Below are positions 45,332 to 56,275 of a stretch of DNA of 64,000 bases, piece after piece. Every line of letters begins with the position of its first letter. Position 1 is the stretch's first letter. The notes under the pieces were generated by a model. That model was not told where the DNA came from and ran no database searches. It worked only from the letters and a program-made list of their open reading frames with translations. This stretch comes from Gambelia wislizenii. Taxonomy: Eukaryota > Chordata > Lepidosauria > Squamata > Crotaphytidae. Position numbers and translations under genes: made by a program. The DNA is taken from the NCBI GenBank assembly GCA_030847615.1, contig JAUMIR010000014.1:13182501-13246500 (forward strand), written 5' to 3'.

Positions 45332-45889
45332 GCCCTTGGTGTCTGCTGGGGTGTGATTCCAGGACCCCATGGATACCAAAATCTGTGGATGCTGAAGTCC
45401 CACTATATACTCTCTCTCTCTCTCTCTGGCTTTTTTTCGCAAACGAAGATTCAGGAAGGACTCTCCGTGCTTTCTGCAAGCGAGCTGATGACTAAAAAGG
45501 CCAATCCGAGATAAACCAGTCCGGTTTCAGAAAGCACAGCAGAAGGTCTCCTTGGGTGATGTTTCTGGGTTGGAATTCTCTTCAAGACTTGTTCGGTGTG
45601 AGTTCTCTAATAAGGCTGCAGCATTGTGGACAGTGCATCTCCATGCCTTCCAATGTGAGGCCAGGGCGGACCATTGTTGGTGATCAATTTGGCTGAGCCT
45701 GAGATGTTGTTTCAGGGAGTCCTTGTTTCGCTTTTTTGGAGCGCCCCAATGGCATAGTAAAATGGTACCCATTATATAAAATGACAAGATCAAGCTTTGT
45801 TTTTTGTGATTTATTTATTTTTTAATATTTTCAAGCCATGGATGGTGGAATCCATGGATGCCAAATCCATGGATACAGAGGGCTGACTG
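45329..45889 (-). mobile_element. Tigger-like MITE (subfamily A) split by a LINE
   Basis: 45329-45405 (tgggcccttggtgtctgctg to gaagtcccactatata) and 45746-45889 (aatggcatagtaaaatggta to cagagggctgactg) together form one antisense subfamily A element ending before TA. The break falls exactly where intact copies read tatatacaatggcat. The LINE at 45406-45745 is the insert. Confidence 0.8.
45406..45745 (-). mobile_element. RTE-like LINE 3' fragment
   Basis: ttttcgcaaacgaagattca, gatgactaaaaaggccaatc, agcacagcagaaggtctcct and tttgctttttt-type segments parallel 7700-8030. The 3' end (left) carries a (CT)n run at 45411-45427. Truncated after the gagcgcccc motif. Confidence 0.75.
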
Positions 45890-45892
45890 TAT

Positions 45893-45893
45893 G

Positions 45894-45927
<34 letters not shown>
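45893..45927. repeat. (AT)n microsatellite
   Basis: About 14 AT units following the MITE end. Confidence 0.9.
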
Positions 45928-45930
<3 letters not shown>

Positions 45931-45989
45931 AAGGCTGGTGCTGTATTAAGACTACCTTGAACAGCAGTATTTTGAACAGACTTAAAAGG

Positions 45990-46755
45990 ATGCCCCCCCA
46001 CTGCCAGTCGGACCCCCCCCCCACATTGCCGCTCGCCCTCCTGCCTCCAAAGTCGCCCCTCCCGCCTCCAAACTCACCCCTCCTCCTTCTTGCCCCAGCC
46101 ACCACTTGCCCCCTGTCGCTGCTCACCCTCCTGTCTCCAAACTCGCCCCTCCCACTGCTGCTCGCCCCTCATCACTGCTCGCCCTCCCATCTACAAAGCT
46201 GCTCCTCCTGCCTCCAAACTTCTTCCTCCTGCTGCCGGTGCCCCCCCATCGCTGCTCATCCTCCTGCCTCCAAAGCTGCCCCTCTCGCCTCCAAACTCAC
46301 CCCTCCTCCTGCTTGCCCCCCCTACTGCTGGCCCCCCATCTCCGCTTGTTCTCCTTCCTCCTTAGTCTCCCCTCCCGCTGCTCGCCCCATCGTTGTTCGC
46401 CCTCCCTCCTCCAAAGCTGCCCCTCCTGCCTCCAAACTTGCCCCTTCCACCACTGCTGCTCACTCCCCATTCTCCCACCTTCAAACTCAACCCTCCCACC
46501 ACTGAATCTTCCCCCACACCTCCAAACTCACCCCCACCCCCTGCGCTCCAGCACATGCCATGCTGCACATACACCCACCACATCCACCCCCCATGCTACT
46601 CACACTCCCTCTGCAGCCGCCATCTTTTCAAAGGAGTTCAACTTCCAAATGGTCCCGCCCTCAGTGTGCTGATTGGCTGCCCAACAGAGCTTTGATTGGT
46701 TGGTCAGTTTCCTAAGCGGCGAATCAGCACACTGGAAATGGCAACATACCAAAGA
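45990..46755. repeat. C-rich module, copy 1 (minisatellite plus CCAAT-type segment)
   Basis: 45990-46540 is a degenerate array of cctccaaactcgcccctcc-type units. It is followed by a 200-bp unique-looking segment (46545-46750) with agtgtgctgattggctgccc, gctttgattggttggtcagt and gaatcagcacactgg, whose ends are mutually inverted. The segment recurs at 47205-47406. Frames on both strands are by-products of low complexity. Confidence 0.8.
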
Positions 46756-46757
46756 GA

Positions 46758-46760
46758 ATT

Positions 46761-46816
<56 letters not shown>
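46758..46816. repeat. (TA)n(CA)n microsatellite
   Basis: A TA run followed directly by a CA run, at the end of C-rich module copy 1. Confidence 0.9.
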
Positions 46817-46820
<4 letters not shown>

Positions 46821-46864
46821 TATACCCGGTGTAACATACACCGTTCCCCCGTGAGCTACACAGT

Positions 46865-47406
46865 ACACATGCCACTCTCTGATGCTGCCCTCCCCGCGCC
46901 TGCGCCACCCTGTCTGTGCTGCCCTGTGCTGCCCTCCCCATGCTCACGCCACCCTTCCCACACCCCAAGCCACACTCCCTGTGCTCACGCCTCCCTCCTC
47001 GTGCCCTGTGCCACCTTGTGCTGCCCTGCCTGCACTCACACTGCTCTCACCGCAGCCCGTGCTGCCACATGTTGCCCTCCCCCACTTTCACCACCCTCCC
47101 CGCACTCCATGCCTCCCCGCACTCACACCGCCCCCCCTGCCCTCGCATCGCCCTCCCCACACCCCATGCTGGCTTCCCTGCGCCCTGTGCCACCCTCCCA
47201 CGCCCCGTACGTGCTGTACACACACACTCACCATGCCACATCCCCCCATGCTACTCACACCCCCTCTGCCTCTGCCATGTTTAGGAAGGAGTGAAACTTC
47301 CACATGGTCCTGCCCCCAGTGTGCTGATTGGCTGCCCAACAGAGCTTTGATTGGTTGGTCAGTTTCCTAAGCGGCCAGTCAGCACACTGGAAATGGCAAC
47401 ATACCT
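46865..47406. repeat. C-rich module, copy 2
   Basis: The C-rich part (46870-47200) has units like gctgccctccccatgctcac. It is followed by the 200-bp segment (47205-47406) sharing tcctaagcggc, ggaaatggcaacatacc and the double ATTGG region with copy 1. A (GATA)n run follows at 47411-47443. Confidence 0.8.
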
Positions 47407-47410
47407 AAGA

Positions 47411-47413
47411 GCA

Positions 47414-47443
<30 letters not shown>
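47411..47443. repeat. (GATA)n microsatellite
   Basis: Eight tetranucleotide units directly after C-rich module copy 2. Confidence 0.9.
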
Positions 47444-47446
<3 letters not shown>

Positions 47447-47986
47447 GGTGAGAGATTATATTGCTTGGGATATTAAAATGGCTGAAACCAGACATATATA
47501 TACCCGTGATGGAATCCTGTTGGTCTTTTACACATACGTAAATCTCCCCCAATTCTTTTCTGATGCAAAATGACTGCATTCTGCTCAAGGCTGTGGAAGC
47601 AGAATTGTGCCTAGGTATGTGTGCACATTTGACTGTGTGTTCAGTTGCCCATTTGGTGTTTTGGTTCAGTTGCCATTCCTCACAAGAGGTGAGTAGCCTG
47701 TAACACCACACATAAAGATGTATGCTACACAACCCTGATTTAGGATCTTTTCCAGGAATTTATTAAAATATGTTGGATTGGCCATATATAAAGTGATGTA
47801 AAATGGTTACCCATTCTTAACCCCATCCTCAAAGCTCCTCCAGATGTGTATGGTAGAGTCTGTCACTGTTCTGTGGGTAAATAACTAGCTAGAAAGCCAT
47901 ACACAAATTATACGCAACCCAGCCTCTTTCTGGAGTAATGTGGAATTTGAAGTACTGCAAGTATCTTTCTAGTCCTGTTTAATGTA

Positions 47987-48210
47987 TAGGTCAACCCCTG
48001 TATCCATGGATTTGGTATTTGTGGTTTCTCTTATCCACATTTGAAAAAAATGTTCTCTCTAGGCATTTCTAGGTCCTCCAGTGCACTTCTATGGTCAACT
48101 TCCGGTGTTAGTCTCATTGAAAATAATAGGGCTCCTCGTTATCCACAGTTTCAGGTATCCATGGGGGGTGGTCTTGGAACATATCCCGTGCAGATACGGG
48201 AGTCGACCTG
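47987..48210. mobile_element. Tigger-like MITE, subfamily B
   Basis: Starts taggtcaacccctgtatcca after TA and ends gatacgggagtcgacctg before TA. Family interior present (ctctctaggcatttctaggt). Confidence 0.82.
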
Positions 48211-48261
48211 TACTCTTTGGTCACCCAGAGAAAGCATTTTAAATACCCTCTTTAACATGGT

Positions 48262-48474
48262 TGTAGTTGTTGTTGCTTTTGCTATTTTGTGCCTTCAAGT
48301 CATTTATGACTTATGGCAACCCTAAGGCAAATTATCACAGGCCTTTCTTGTTTTTGGAAGGGGTTTGCCATTACCTTCCTCTGAGGCTGAGAGAGGGTAA
48401 CTTGCCCAGCGGCTGAGGAGTGATTTGAAGTCTGCTCTCTGATGACCTAGTCTGACACCCAAACCACCACACCA
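48262..48474 (-). mobile_element. tRNA-derived SINE (S1)
   Basis: Antisense: ttgtgccttcaagtcattta, tgacttatggcaaccctaag, ggaaggggtttgccattacc, cccaaaccaccacacc. The complete BovB-like tail is present. Confidence 0.82.
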
Positions 48475-49795
48475 AGCAATCTATCAAAACTGGTGGGGGA
48501 GGGCTTAAATCAATAACAGAAAATGGAATGAGCAGAGGGAAGGTGGCTTGGTTTTTCCTCCATGTGAGCTTCCTTTAGACATTTGTTGGGTAAGTCTGTA
48601 ATGTCCATCTTTACTTCTTTCATCTTTGGATGCAAAAATGAAGAGGAAAAAAAACCCAGGAAAGTTCTTTCTCTGTGGGGTGAGATCTTGAAGGTTTTCT
48701 TTGCCTCCCCCGCCTTTTAGAAATGTGGTCCCCCTAAATTTTGGAGGTAAGCAGCTGTTGAGTAGAAGGATGACAAGTGAAGGGAGGTACTGAAGGGCAG
48801 AGCTGTGTGTGGTAAGCCACCAGACCTCCATCGTCCAAGCAAGCCTGTTGCCATTCAGGTATGAGAAAAAGGACACTGCTCCATGGTTAGGGCTGCAAGA
48901 AGATTCAAATAATATTTCAGTTTAGTGTACTTCTATATGCTAGATGAAGCAGCAGCTTACCTTTTGCTTCAGGTGGCACAAAGTCTTCAGATGGCCCTGT
49001 AGTTAAGCTGGGCCCCAGGCTCAGCTGATAAAGCTCCAGTCCATGCGTTAGAGACCATGGTTGTTTTGGAGCAGAGCTCTAGAACAGGGAGGTTCTCAGC
49101 TTGATCCAGTAGGGCTTTCTCAGAACGACTCCTGGCAGAATGGCTTCATCAATAGTTCAGTGTATGTTGTCAAGAAAGTTGGAGTGTGTGGCCTGAATCT
49201 GATTGTTAGCCTCAACTAGAGTAGACCTACCAAATCAACCGGATTTCACCATTCAACAATGCAGTTAATGTCTGTATTCTAGCTGAGACTAGCAACAGGA
49301 CTGAGGACATTGGTGTAGACCAGGGAGGGGAATCATGTGGCCTTCTGGAAGTTCTTGGACTCTACAATTGGCTATGCCAACCAGGGTGGCTGACAGCTGC
49401 TGTCCAACAACATCTAGATGGCCACAGGTTCCTCGCGCCTGTGTCAACAAAGAAGTTCAAGGACTTGCCACAGATTAGTATTCCCACTGGGCAAATTGAG
49501 TAAGATGCAGGAGAGAGAATACTTGTATTCAGACAGGTTATCCGTGAGGCTTCTGCTTAGACTTTCCTGTCTCTCTGTGATGTCTCAGAGGCCACAGTGG
49601 CCACAAGAAGGGCAACTCTATACCCTGTCAGAGTCAGTCTCTGAAGGTGCTTAGACACACAGAGCAAGCTTCACTTGGAAGACTTTATAGGTGAGCAAGA
49701 TAACTCTGGCCTCTTGGTGCAAGGTAGCAATGGAGAGAAATCACTGAGCTCATCTTTAGCCCTACTGCACCCTTGCAAAATCTGTTGCTTTAGTT
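48475..49795. other. Intron 4 sequence, no recognised feature
   Basis: No repeats with recognisable termini. The 123-codon minus-strand frame at 48505-48876 has no domain. Confidence 0.4.
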
Positions 49796-50172
49796 TAGAG
49801 GTGGGCAAAGTGCAGCCTGGGGACCACATGAGCCCACCAAAGCATGTGTTTTTGGTCCTCAGTACCTCCAGCATCCTCAGACCAACTTTTTTTCTGCCCA
49901 AAAGTAGAGAGTGATGCTTATGGAAGCCTCCAGGCCCAACAAGGTGTCTTTTAAAGGGCTTGCAAGGCCACTCTGTGCTGCTTAATATAAGAAACACCCA
50001 TTTTTGAGAACCAGAAGTAGATTTTCAGCCACTTTGGGTTGTTTTTTTTAAAATTATTTCTCAGAACTCCATGTGGCCCCTGGAAGGTCCTAGGGTGTAA
50101 AAGTGGCCCCCAGATGACTTTTACATCCCAGGTCCCTCCAAGGGCTGCATAGACCATTGTTACCTACTCCTG
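49796..50172. mobile_element. hAT-like non-autonomous element (H family)
   Basis: Left end tagaggtgggcaaagtgcag; reversed right end caggagtaggtaacaatggt. Flanking octamers ctttagtt and ctacagta agree at 5 of 8 positions. The interior carries ggaccacatgagcccaccaa. Confidence 0.55.
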
Positions 50173-50181
50173 CTACAGTAG

Positions 50182-50490
50182 AATCATAGAATCATAGAAT
50201 TGCAGAGTTGGAAGAGACCACAAGGGCCATCCAGTCCAACCCTCTGCCACGCAGGAAATCACAATCAAAGCATCCCTGACAGATGGCCATCCAGCCTCTG
50301 TTTGAAGACCTCCAAGGAAGGAGACCCCACCACGCTCCGAGGGAGTGTGTTCCACTGCCAAACAGCTCTGACTGTCAAAAAGTTCCTCCTAATGTTGAGG
50401 TGGAATCTGTGTTCCTGCAGCTTGCATCCATTGCTCCGTGTTCCAGTCTCTGGAGCAGCAGAAAACAAGCCTGCTCCATCCTCATCGTGA
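50182..50490 (-). mobile_element. CR1 LINE 3' end
   Basis: Antisense from tagaatcatagaatcataga through the ORF2 C-terminus (minus strand: [40 protein letters not shown]). Confidence 0.85.
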
Positions 50491-51344
50491 CAGTAGATTC
50501 TTGTCTTTTGTCTTCTGGAAAACAACAGAGCTCTGCCTTGTTTTAATGTGGTGTTATAAACAGGAAAACATTTGCAATGTTTTGAAGATTCTGTTACTTC
50601 TCTTGTTAACCCCAGTCCTCTTCCTCCTCCTTCTGTAGCCACACACATTTAGCACCAATAGGTTTATTGTTGGCCTCACAACCCTTCCTTAAGGGAGAGG
50701 GATAGCACATGAACAGTACCTCTGAGCATGTGCAGATAGCCTTGAAGCCATTACTGAGCAACTACAGACTGGCTTCTCTTGCTGGCCCAAGGAATGTCCC
50801 ATTTCTTGTTACTTTTCCATTTTGGGATGGGAAACGGGGGGACCCCTTAGGGTTGATATGAAAATGGCAGAAAACTTGGGGAGGGGGAAAGTCCTGCCAA
50901 AACACCTCTCAAAAATGCCCTCCAGAGTAATTTTTAAAATAACTAGAAATCAATCTTCATTACACACACACACACACACACACAAAGTTACAGTATTTCA
51001 TTCCCATGTAATTACTTTTGAAATGACACTTTTTGGGGTAACCTGCATTTCCTGTGTTGATGGTGTGGTGAATCAGCTCTGGTGTCCAAGGTGCTGAGTT
51101 ATATTCCTGAGATATGTTCAACATGATGGAGAGCTCCTTTAAGGTCTGGAAAAAAACCTGTAGTGGATTATTTTCCCCCTGACATGGAAATGACCAGCCA
51201 CCAGACTCCATGACATTTTTGTTACCAAAGAGCAGTGACTTGTTACAGATCATTCTGTTACTAGTCACTCAGGACTGTCAAAAGTTTGGTATCTAGCTCT
51301 GCCCACCTGATATTTACCAGGCCTAATAGTTTGATTTAGATAAC
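50491..51344. other. Intron 4 sequence with (CA)n
   Basis: A (CA)n run at 50963-50985; otherwise not recognised. Confidence 0.4.
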
Positions 51345-51545
51345 ACTTAGGCTGTATGCTGAGCAGAAAAAGCTATTTTCCAGTCACATAAACATGTGTG
51401 AATTTTTGCACTGAGCCCAAGTTCCAAACTGTGAAGATTCTTGTCAGTCCAGAATTCTCATTATCAGAGTTTTGCAGCACTTGATAAATAAATTTTTAAA
51501 CCACATTTTTTTTAACATTTTCAAATATTTCTTCCATCCATATCA
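51345..51545. mobile_element. Palindrome-array MITE (P family), right-end fragment
   Basis: ctgagcagaaaaagctattt, then aaactgtgaagattcttgtc, cattttcaaatatttcttcc. Matches the right end of the copy at 59700-60712. Confidence 0.55.
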
Positions 51546-52195
51546 ATAACAAAGTTTTAGAATCTGAGTCTTTCCCCCAGGACTCTTTGGAAGAGAAAAT
51601 GAAGACCAAAATGTCCCGCCAAGACATGCCCCCTTGCCAGCCTCTGGATTGGACTTTCTCTCCAAAATGGTGGCTGAGGTAGGGAGAAGAGAGGCAGGAA
51701 AATGGCTCCCTACTTCTTTCTTTCCAGGAAAGAGATCAGAAGACCTTTGGCCAGCTGTAGTCACTGCTGCCTCCCTTCTGTTTCTGACGTCTACCTGGCA
51801 GAAAGGAAGTCTTTGGCAACTGGTTGAGCGCAGACCCTTTCCCTGGCTCATTACATTTGATGGATAACATGAAATGGAGATTAATTCATACTTATTCTTT
51901 TGGCTCCCAGCTCCATCCGCAGGTTTGGTATCCCTGCTGAATAATGAGAGTGCAGAGCTGGGTAATTTGTTCCATGGAAATTCTAACCTTCCAATTGTGC
52001 TATTTCCCCTCCATCTTGGTATCCTCTCTCCCCCCACAGTGAAGAGGAAGAAGGGGTACTCTCCCTCCTCCCCTCATTTCACATGCTTTGTCTTTCTTGT
52101 CCTCCTTGGAGAGTGTGAAAGCTCTAGAAAATATTTCTCATCTTAGCCCTCTGTTGTTCTATAAACTGTGCTCTCCTCAGACCCTGGGAAAGTGA
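51546..52195. other. Intron 4 sequence, no recognised feature
   Basis: Holds a 164-codon minus-strand frame (51543-52037) without a recognisable domain, start context or splice structure; I treat it as chance. Confidence 0.45.
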
Positions 52196-52790
52196 TCTTT
52201 CTTTGGATTGCACACCGGGGGACTCTGGGAGTTGTATTCCTCCCCAAAAGGTTAATGTTTCCAAGCTCCAAAGCACAGCTGAAGGAGCAATGGATGCAAT
52301 GCTGACTTCTGGGAGTTTAAGCACGCACACACCCCAATAACATTTCCAAACTCTGAGGATGGTATAGCTTGGTGAACAATGGAGGATTGTGGCTAGATAA
52401 TTCTGAGACTTGTTATCTCCCTGAAGGGAACATTTCCAAGCTCTGAGGAAACTGTAATGTTGGTTGAGGGATTCTGGATATTGTAGCCCCAAAAGTTCTA
52501 AGCTAAGAGAAAGGCACATCTTACCATACAATGTGGTGGTGGTGGGGGCAGGAGGTAATGTTAGCTTGGGGATTCTGAGACTTGCGGTTCTGCCAAAGGT
52601 CACATTTCTGCTCTCTGAGGAAGGCAGTTTACCAGACTACAGATACAATGCTGGGCTGGGGGATTCTGGAAGTTGGAGTCACTTCAGTGTAATATTCCCA
52701 ACCTCTGAGAGTGCTTCCTGAACAATAGAGGCCATGCTGGCTGAAGAATTCTGACTGTTGTAAAAAGGTTAACTTTTCTAAGGACTGAGC
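52196..52790. repeat. Degenerate tandem repeat, roughly 80-100-bp unit
   Basis: About six diverged units on the pattern gggattctggaagttgtag, a short spacer, then catttccaagctctgagga. Recognisable at 52212-52265, 52290-52355, 52385-52450, 52465-52500, 52573-52622, 52660-52705 and 52740-52785. The ttctgggagttgtag core also occurs in hAT MITEs. Confidence 0.6.
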
Positions 52791-53154
52791 CACCCTCCAA
52801 GCACAGTGGGAAAGTTCCCTAGTAGGACTGACAAGCTGTACCATTTCCCTACAACAAATCATTTGTGGATGTGCTGCTGGGCCAGATGATAGGATGGGGC
52901 AGAGTTGACACAAGAAATGTTCCTGCAAACTCACATAGTCTGAAGAATGGTGAAAAAAATCCAGCTCCCCTCTTCCCCATTCTCTTGTGGCAGGGTTACC
53001 CTCACATCTGTGTTTCCCAGTCAAGACAAGGGTGACGTAATCTTGGATGACAATTTTGTGCCCTCCTGCCAAGACTTACAAGAGAGTTTTGCTGATATAA
53101 TTAGAAGAATCAACCCAAACTCTTTCTCTTCAGCTTCTTCACAGATGCAGTGAG

Positions 53155-53706
53155 TAGGGTTGCCAGTTTAGAATTGTTCCAGGCTTTGAGATTTCTGGGC
53201 CAAACCTGAGACATAGGGACTTAGATCTCTGGTGATGTCAGTAACTTTTATGTCTTAAGTACCAACCGTTGTCATCCAAACACACATGTGACATATTTTC
53301 CTGTTTAGTCATCAAGACCTGCTCCTAGATGAAGGTAAAACCAGGGGATTATTGCTTCTCACTGACTTAGGGAGCTGATAAGGAGCTGTTAAGCAAACCT
53401 ACTTGCTTCTAGTCAGAAGGTAGATGCAAAGCAGAGCAGAGGGTGAGTCCTGGTGCCACAACACTTGAGCAGGAAGAAGGCTCTCCTGGAGAGTCTTTGC
53501 AAGTTACAGCAAGGAACCAATTAAGGTTTGTAGCTTCTATCAAGCTGGTGCTCTACTAGCTGAGCTGGAGATGTGCACAGAGCCTTTTCCTCTTGTCTGG
53601 AGCTGAGTTCCCCAAAACTGGAGAATTTGCACTCTGTATCTCCTACCTGGAGATGACCCACGAAAACTGGAGACTCATGGCCATGCCCTGAGATCTGGCA
53701 ACCCTA
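53155..53706. mobile_element. hAT-type non-autonomous transposon with 8-bp target duplication
   Basis: Starts tagggttgccagtttagaat and ends gagatctggcaaccct(a). Flanked by gcagtgag (53147-53154) and gtagtgag (53707-53714), matching at 7 of 8 positions. Same termini as 38717-39099. The reversed right part is shared with 55981-56275. Confidence 0.82.
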
Positions 53707-53714
53707 GTAGTGAG

Positions 53715-54097
53715 CGCTTTGGGCTTTTCACTGCTTTTTCTAACATGTTCTCATTCATAACATGAGGCAGAGAGGGAGAGAGAAATCTGAGATGACACAA
53801 AGCAGAGCTCCTTTCTTTTTATTACTGAAAGGAACACGAAGAAAATCCTTGCTCATTCTGTGTTTGAAAAGGTTAAGCTCACCCCAGCAAGGCTGGGATT
53901 AGAGTTGAGCCTAGGTGCTTCCAAAGACAGTTTGCAGAGAAAATTTCAAAGCTTTTCCTTTCTTTCTCCCCACCCCTCCCATTGCATCCTTAGAAAAAGA
54001 AGTCCACCGTGCAGATTTTCATGATGATATTCTTCACAGTTTCTAGCAGCTGCTGCTGCTCTTTTCATCAATACTTATATAGTCCAGCATTTCAGAC
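53715..54097. other. Intron 4 sequence, no recognised feature
   Basis: No repeat or domain recognised by eye. Confidence 0.4.
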
Positions 54098-54330
54098 ATG
54101 AAAACTAGGACACATCTGGCCAAGCAACATCAGAGTGTGGTCAAGATGGTAAAAACTATTAATGAGTAAGAACACACAAGCTTGGAGAAGCTGCAGCAGT
54201 CTGCTTTTGCCTCAGCCTCCTGGGAAGGGCAAGACCCTGCTCCCTTCTCTCTGCTGTGTTAACTGAGTGCAAGCTACCTGCAAACTTTGAACTCAGTTTG
54301 CAGCAATGGAAGTGGCCTGAGGACAAAAGA
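54098..54330. repeat. Dispersed repeat D, copy 2
   Basis: tgaaaactaggacacatctg, aacatcagagtgtggtcaag, cacaagcttggagaagctgc, gcctcagcctcctgggaag. Aligned with 37870-38075 and 59530-59670; class unknown. Confidence 0.6.
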
Positions 54331-54768
54331 GGGAGGAGGAAAGAGCAACTGGAACATTTTAAAAGTAGGACCACAGAGGATTAATCAGGGCTCTCTCTGC
54401 CAAATCGGGGCAGTTGGGGGGGTATGTTACAATGCCCTTGAATGACAAGAGATCAGGTGGTGGTGTAGTGGTGCTAGTTATACCATCTCATATTCAACTT
54501 ATGGCCACCCTATGAATGAGACTACCAAGACACCCTGTCATCAACAGCTTTGCTCAAATACTGAAAGCTCAGAGCAGCTGTGATTCCTTGAGTAAGTCTA
54601 TCCACCTATAATGGGGTCTTCCTCTTTTCCTACTGCCTCCCACTTTGCTAAGCTCATTTTGGATTGTCTCCTCATGAGGTTTTCATGATCAAAGACATTC
54701 AGACTGGAACATCCTCTGTAGTGCTAACAAGCATTAGCTATGATACCGCTGCCATTGTCCCTGGGGGC
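54331..54768. other. Intron 4 sequence, possible unclassified SINE-like repeat
   Basis: The stretch aatggggtcttcctcttttc, tactgcctcccactttgcta resembles a dispersed repeat seen in vertebrate genomes, but I cannot name it. Confidence 0.3.
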
Positions 54769-55334
54769 TTGTCTACATGGGCCAAAAATGCCTGTATTTG
54801 AGGCACAGTTGACACATGATGTTTTCAACAATGTATGTTTTCACAGGGGTTTCTGCAGGAACTCTGTGAGATTTGTGGTTTGCTCCACATTTGAGGGGAA
54901 AATGCGGATTTATGGCCATTTGGGATTGGCTTTGGAGCAAAGCCGGGGTGGGACTTTTGGTGGACAGGACTCCATCTTGGTGCATTATTTTATTTATTTA
55001 TTTTCAATCGTGCACATATCTGGATAAGTGTATCTCTACTTATCCAGTAACACAGTACTTTGGGACCATGTATATTTGGTTACTTGCATGCACAAGTGAG
55101 CAGGAAAAAAATGGAGCAGCCCCAGCCATGTGGCCAGAAATAGAACGACACATAGGACACATGATCAGCATAGGATCACCCTTTTACTCAGGCACAAATT
55201 ACAGTGTGGAGGGATACTCTGACCTACAGTCAGACAAGCCCAGTGTGTGTGGCATTTATGGAACCACTGTGGATCAAAGGAATCCATCGCGGTACAAAGT
55301 AGGTTCAGGGTTTCCTGCTAGTAGACAAGCCCCC
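54769..55334. mobile_element. MITE with GGCTTGTCTA termini
   Basis: Left end gggcttgtctacatgggcca; right end ctagtagacaagccccc, reversed gggggcttgtctactag. Same termini as 20397-20757. hAT-like; no clear target duplication. Confidence 0.6.
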
Positions 55335-55545
55335 AGTAATCCTCCATCAATGTCACCCCCCACTACTGCTGCTGCCCAGTAGCAGATAGTCTGGACCTAA
55401 GCCACATGATTGTACAAGGAGGTACTGGATACCTTTTTGCACAATGTCTACTAAAGTACTTCTGGTTGATCCACCATAAGTCATGAAGTGGGTTACAGCC
55501 AATGTCTGCTTTCAGATATTTAGCAAAGTCCTGTGTTCCTTTCAT
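55335..55545. other. Short intron 4 stretch, no recognised feature
   Basis: Nothing supported. Confidence 0.35.
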
Positions 55546-55768
55546 ACTACACAATGATAGCATTTTGATGCCGCTGTTAACTGACATGGTTGCATCCAGT
55601 AGAATCCTGGGATTTGTAGTTTGGTGAAGCACTAGAGTGCTCTAGCAAATAATTCTAAATACTTCATGAATCTACAAATCCTAGGATTCTATAGGATGCA
55701 AGAATCTGTAGGATGTAGCCATGGCAGTTCAAGTGATATGAAAGTGCTGCAATTGTGCAGTGTGATAG
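55546..55768. mobile_element. Palindromic hAT-type MITE, diverged
   Basis: agaatcctgggatttgtagt and ctacaaatcctaggattcta form inverted inner arms; catggttgcatcc and atgtagccatgg lie further out. Same family as 4713-4930. Confidence 0.55.
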
Positions 55769-55980
55769 ACCTCGGTTCCTAGATGTAATGAACTTCTGTC
55801 ACCTCATCGAGGGGAATAGTGCTACTTCTCTGGCATTTCACACACTTCTTTATTAAGTTAAAATATGTGACCTTTTATTAGAAATAAGGGATATATCAGC
55901 AGATAGACACTATACCTACCCAGTAGAGTTTTTCTCACCAGGAAGGGCCATCCGCTGTAAGAAAAAAAATAAATTCTGCA

Positions 55981-56275
55981 TAGGGTTGCCAGATCTCAGG
56001 GCCTGGCCTTGAGTCTCGTTTTCATGGGTCATCTCCAGGCAGGAGATGAGGATGCAAATTCTCTTGTTTTGGTGGGCTTAGCTCTGGGCAAGAGGAAAGG
56101 TGTGTTTACAAATCTTCAGCACAGCCAGTACAGCAACGACTTGCTTCATTTTCCAAGGCTCAATTGATTTGTTGTTGCAGCTTACAAAAACCCTCCTTCC
56201 CTCCCAGTTTGTTATGTTACCAGGACTCACCCTCCTTTCTGCTCTGCATCCACTTTCTAGATAGAAACAGTAGGT
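55981..56275. mobile_element. hAT-type element fragment (TAGGGTTGCC family)
   Basis: Starts tagggttgccagatctcagg. Its first 130 bp (gtcatctccaggcaggagat, gcaaattctcttgttttggt) are the reverse complement of the right part of 53155-53706. The far end was not identified. Confidence 0.6.

Noticed and set aside
45858..47370. Proline/leucine-rich frames of 100-215 codons
   Set aside because: Translations of C-rich tandem repeats; overlapping frames give similar low-complexity peptides.
51543..52037. 164-codon minus-strand frame as a possible gene
   Set aside because: No recognisable motif, no supporting splice sites, and opposite to the host gene in intronic sequence.
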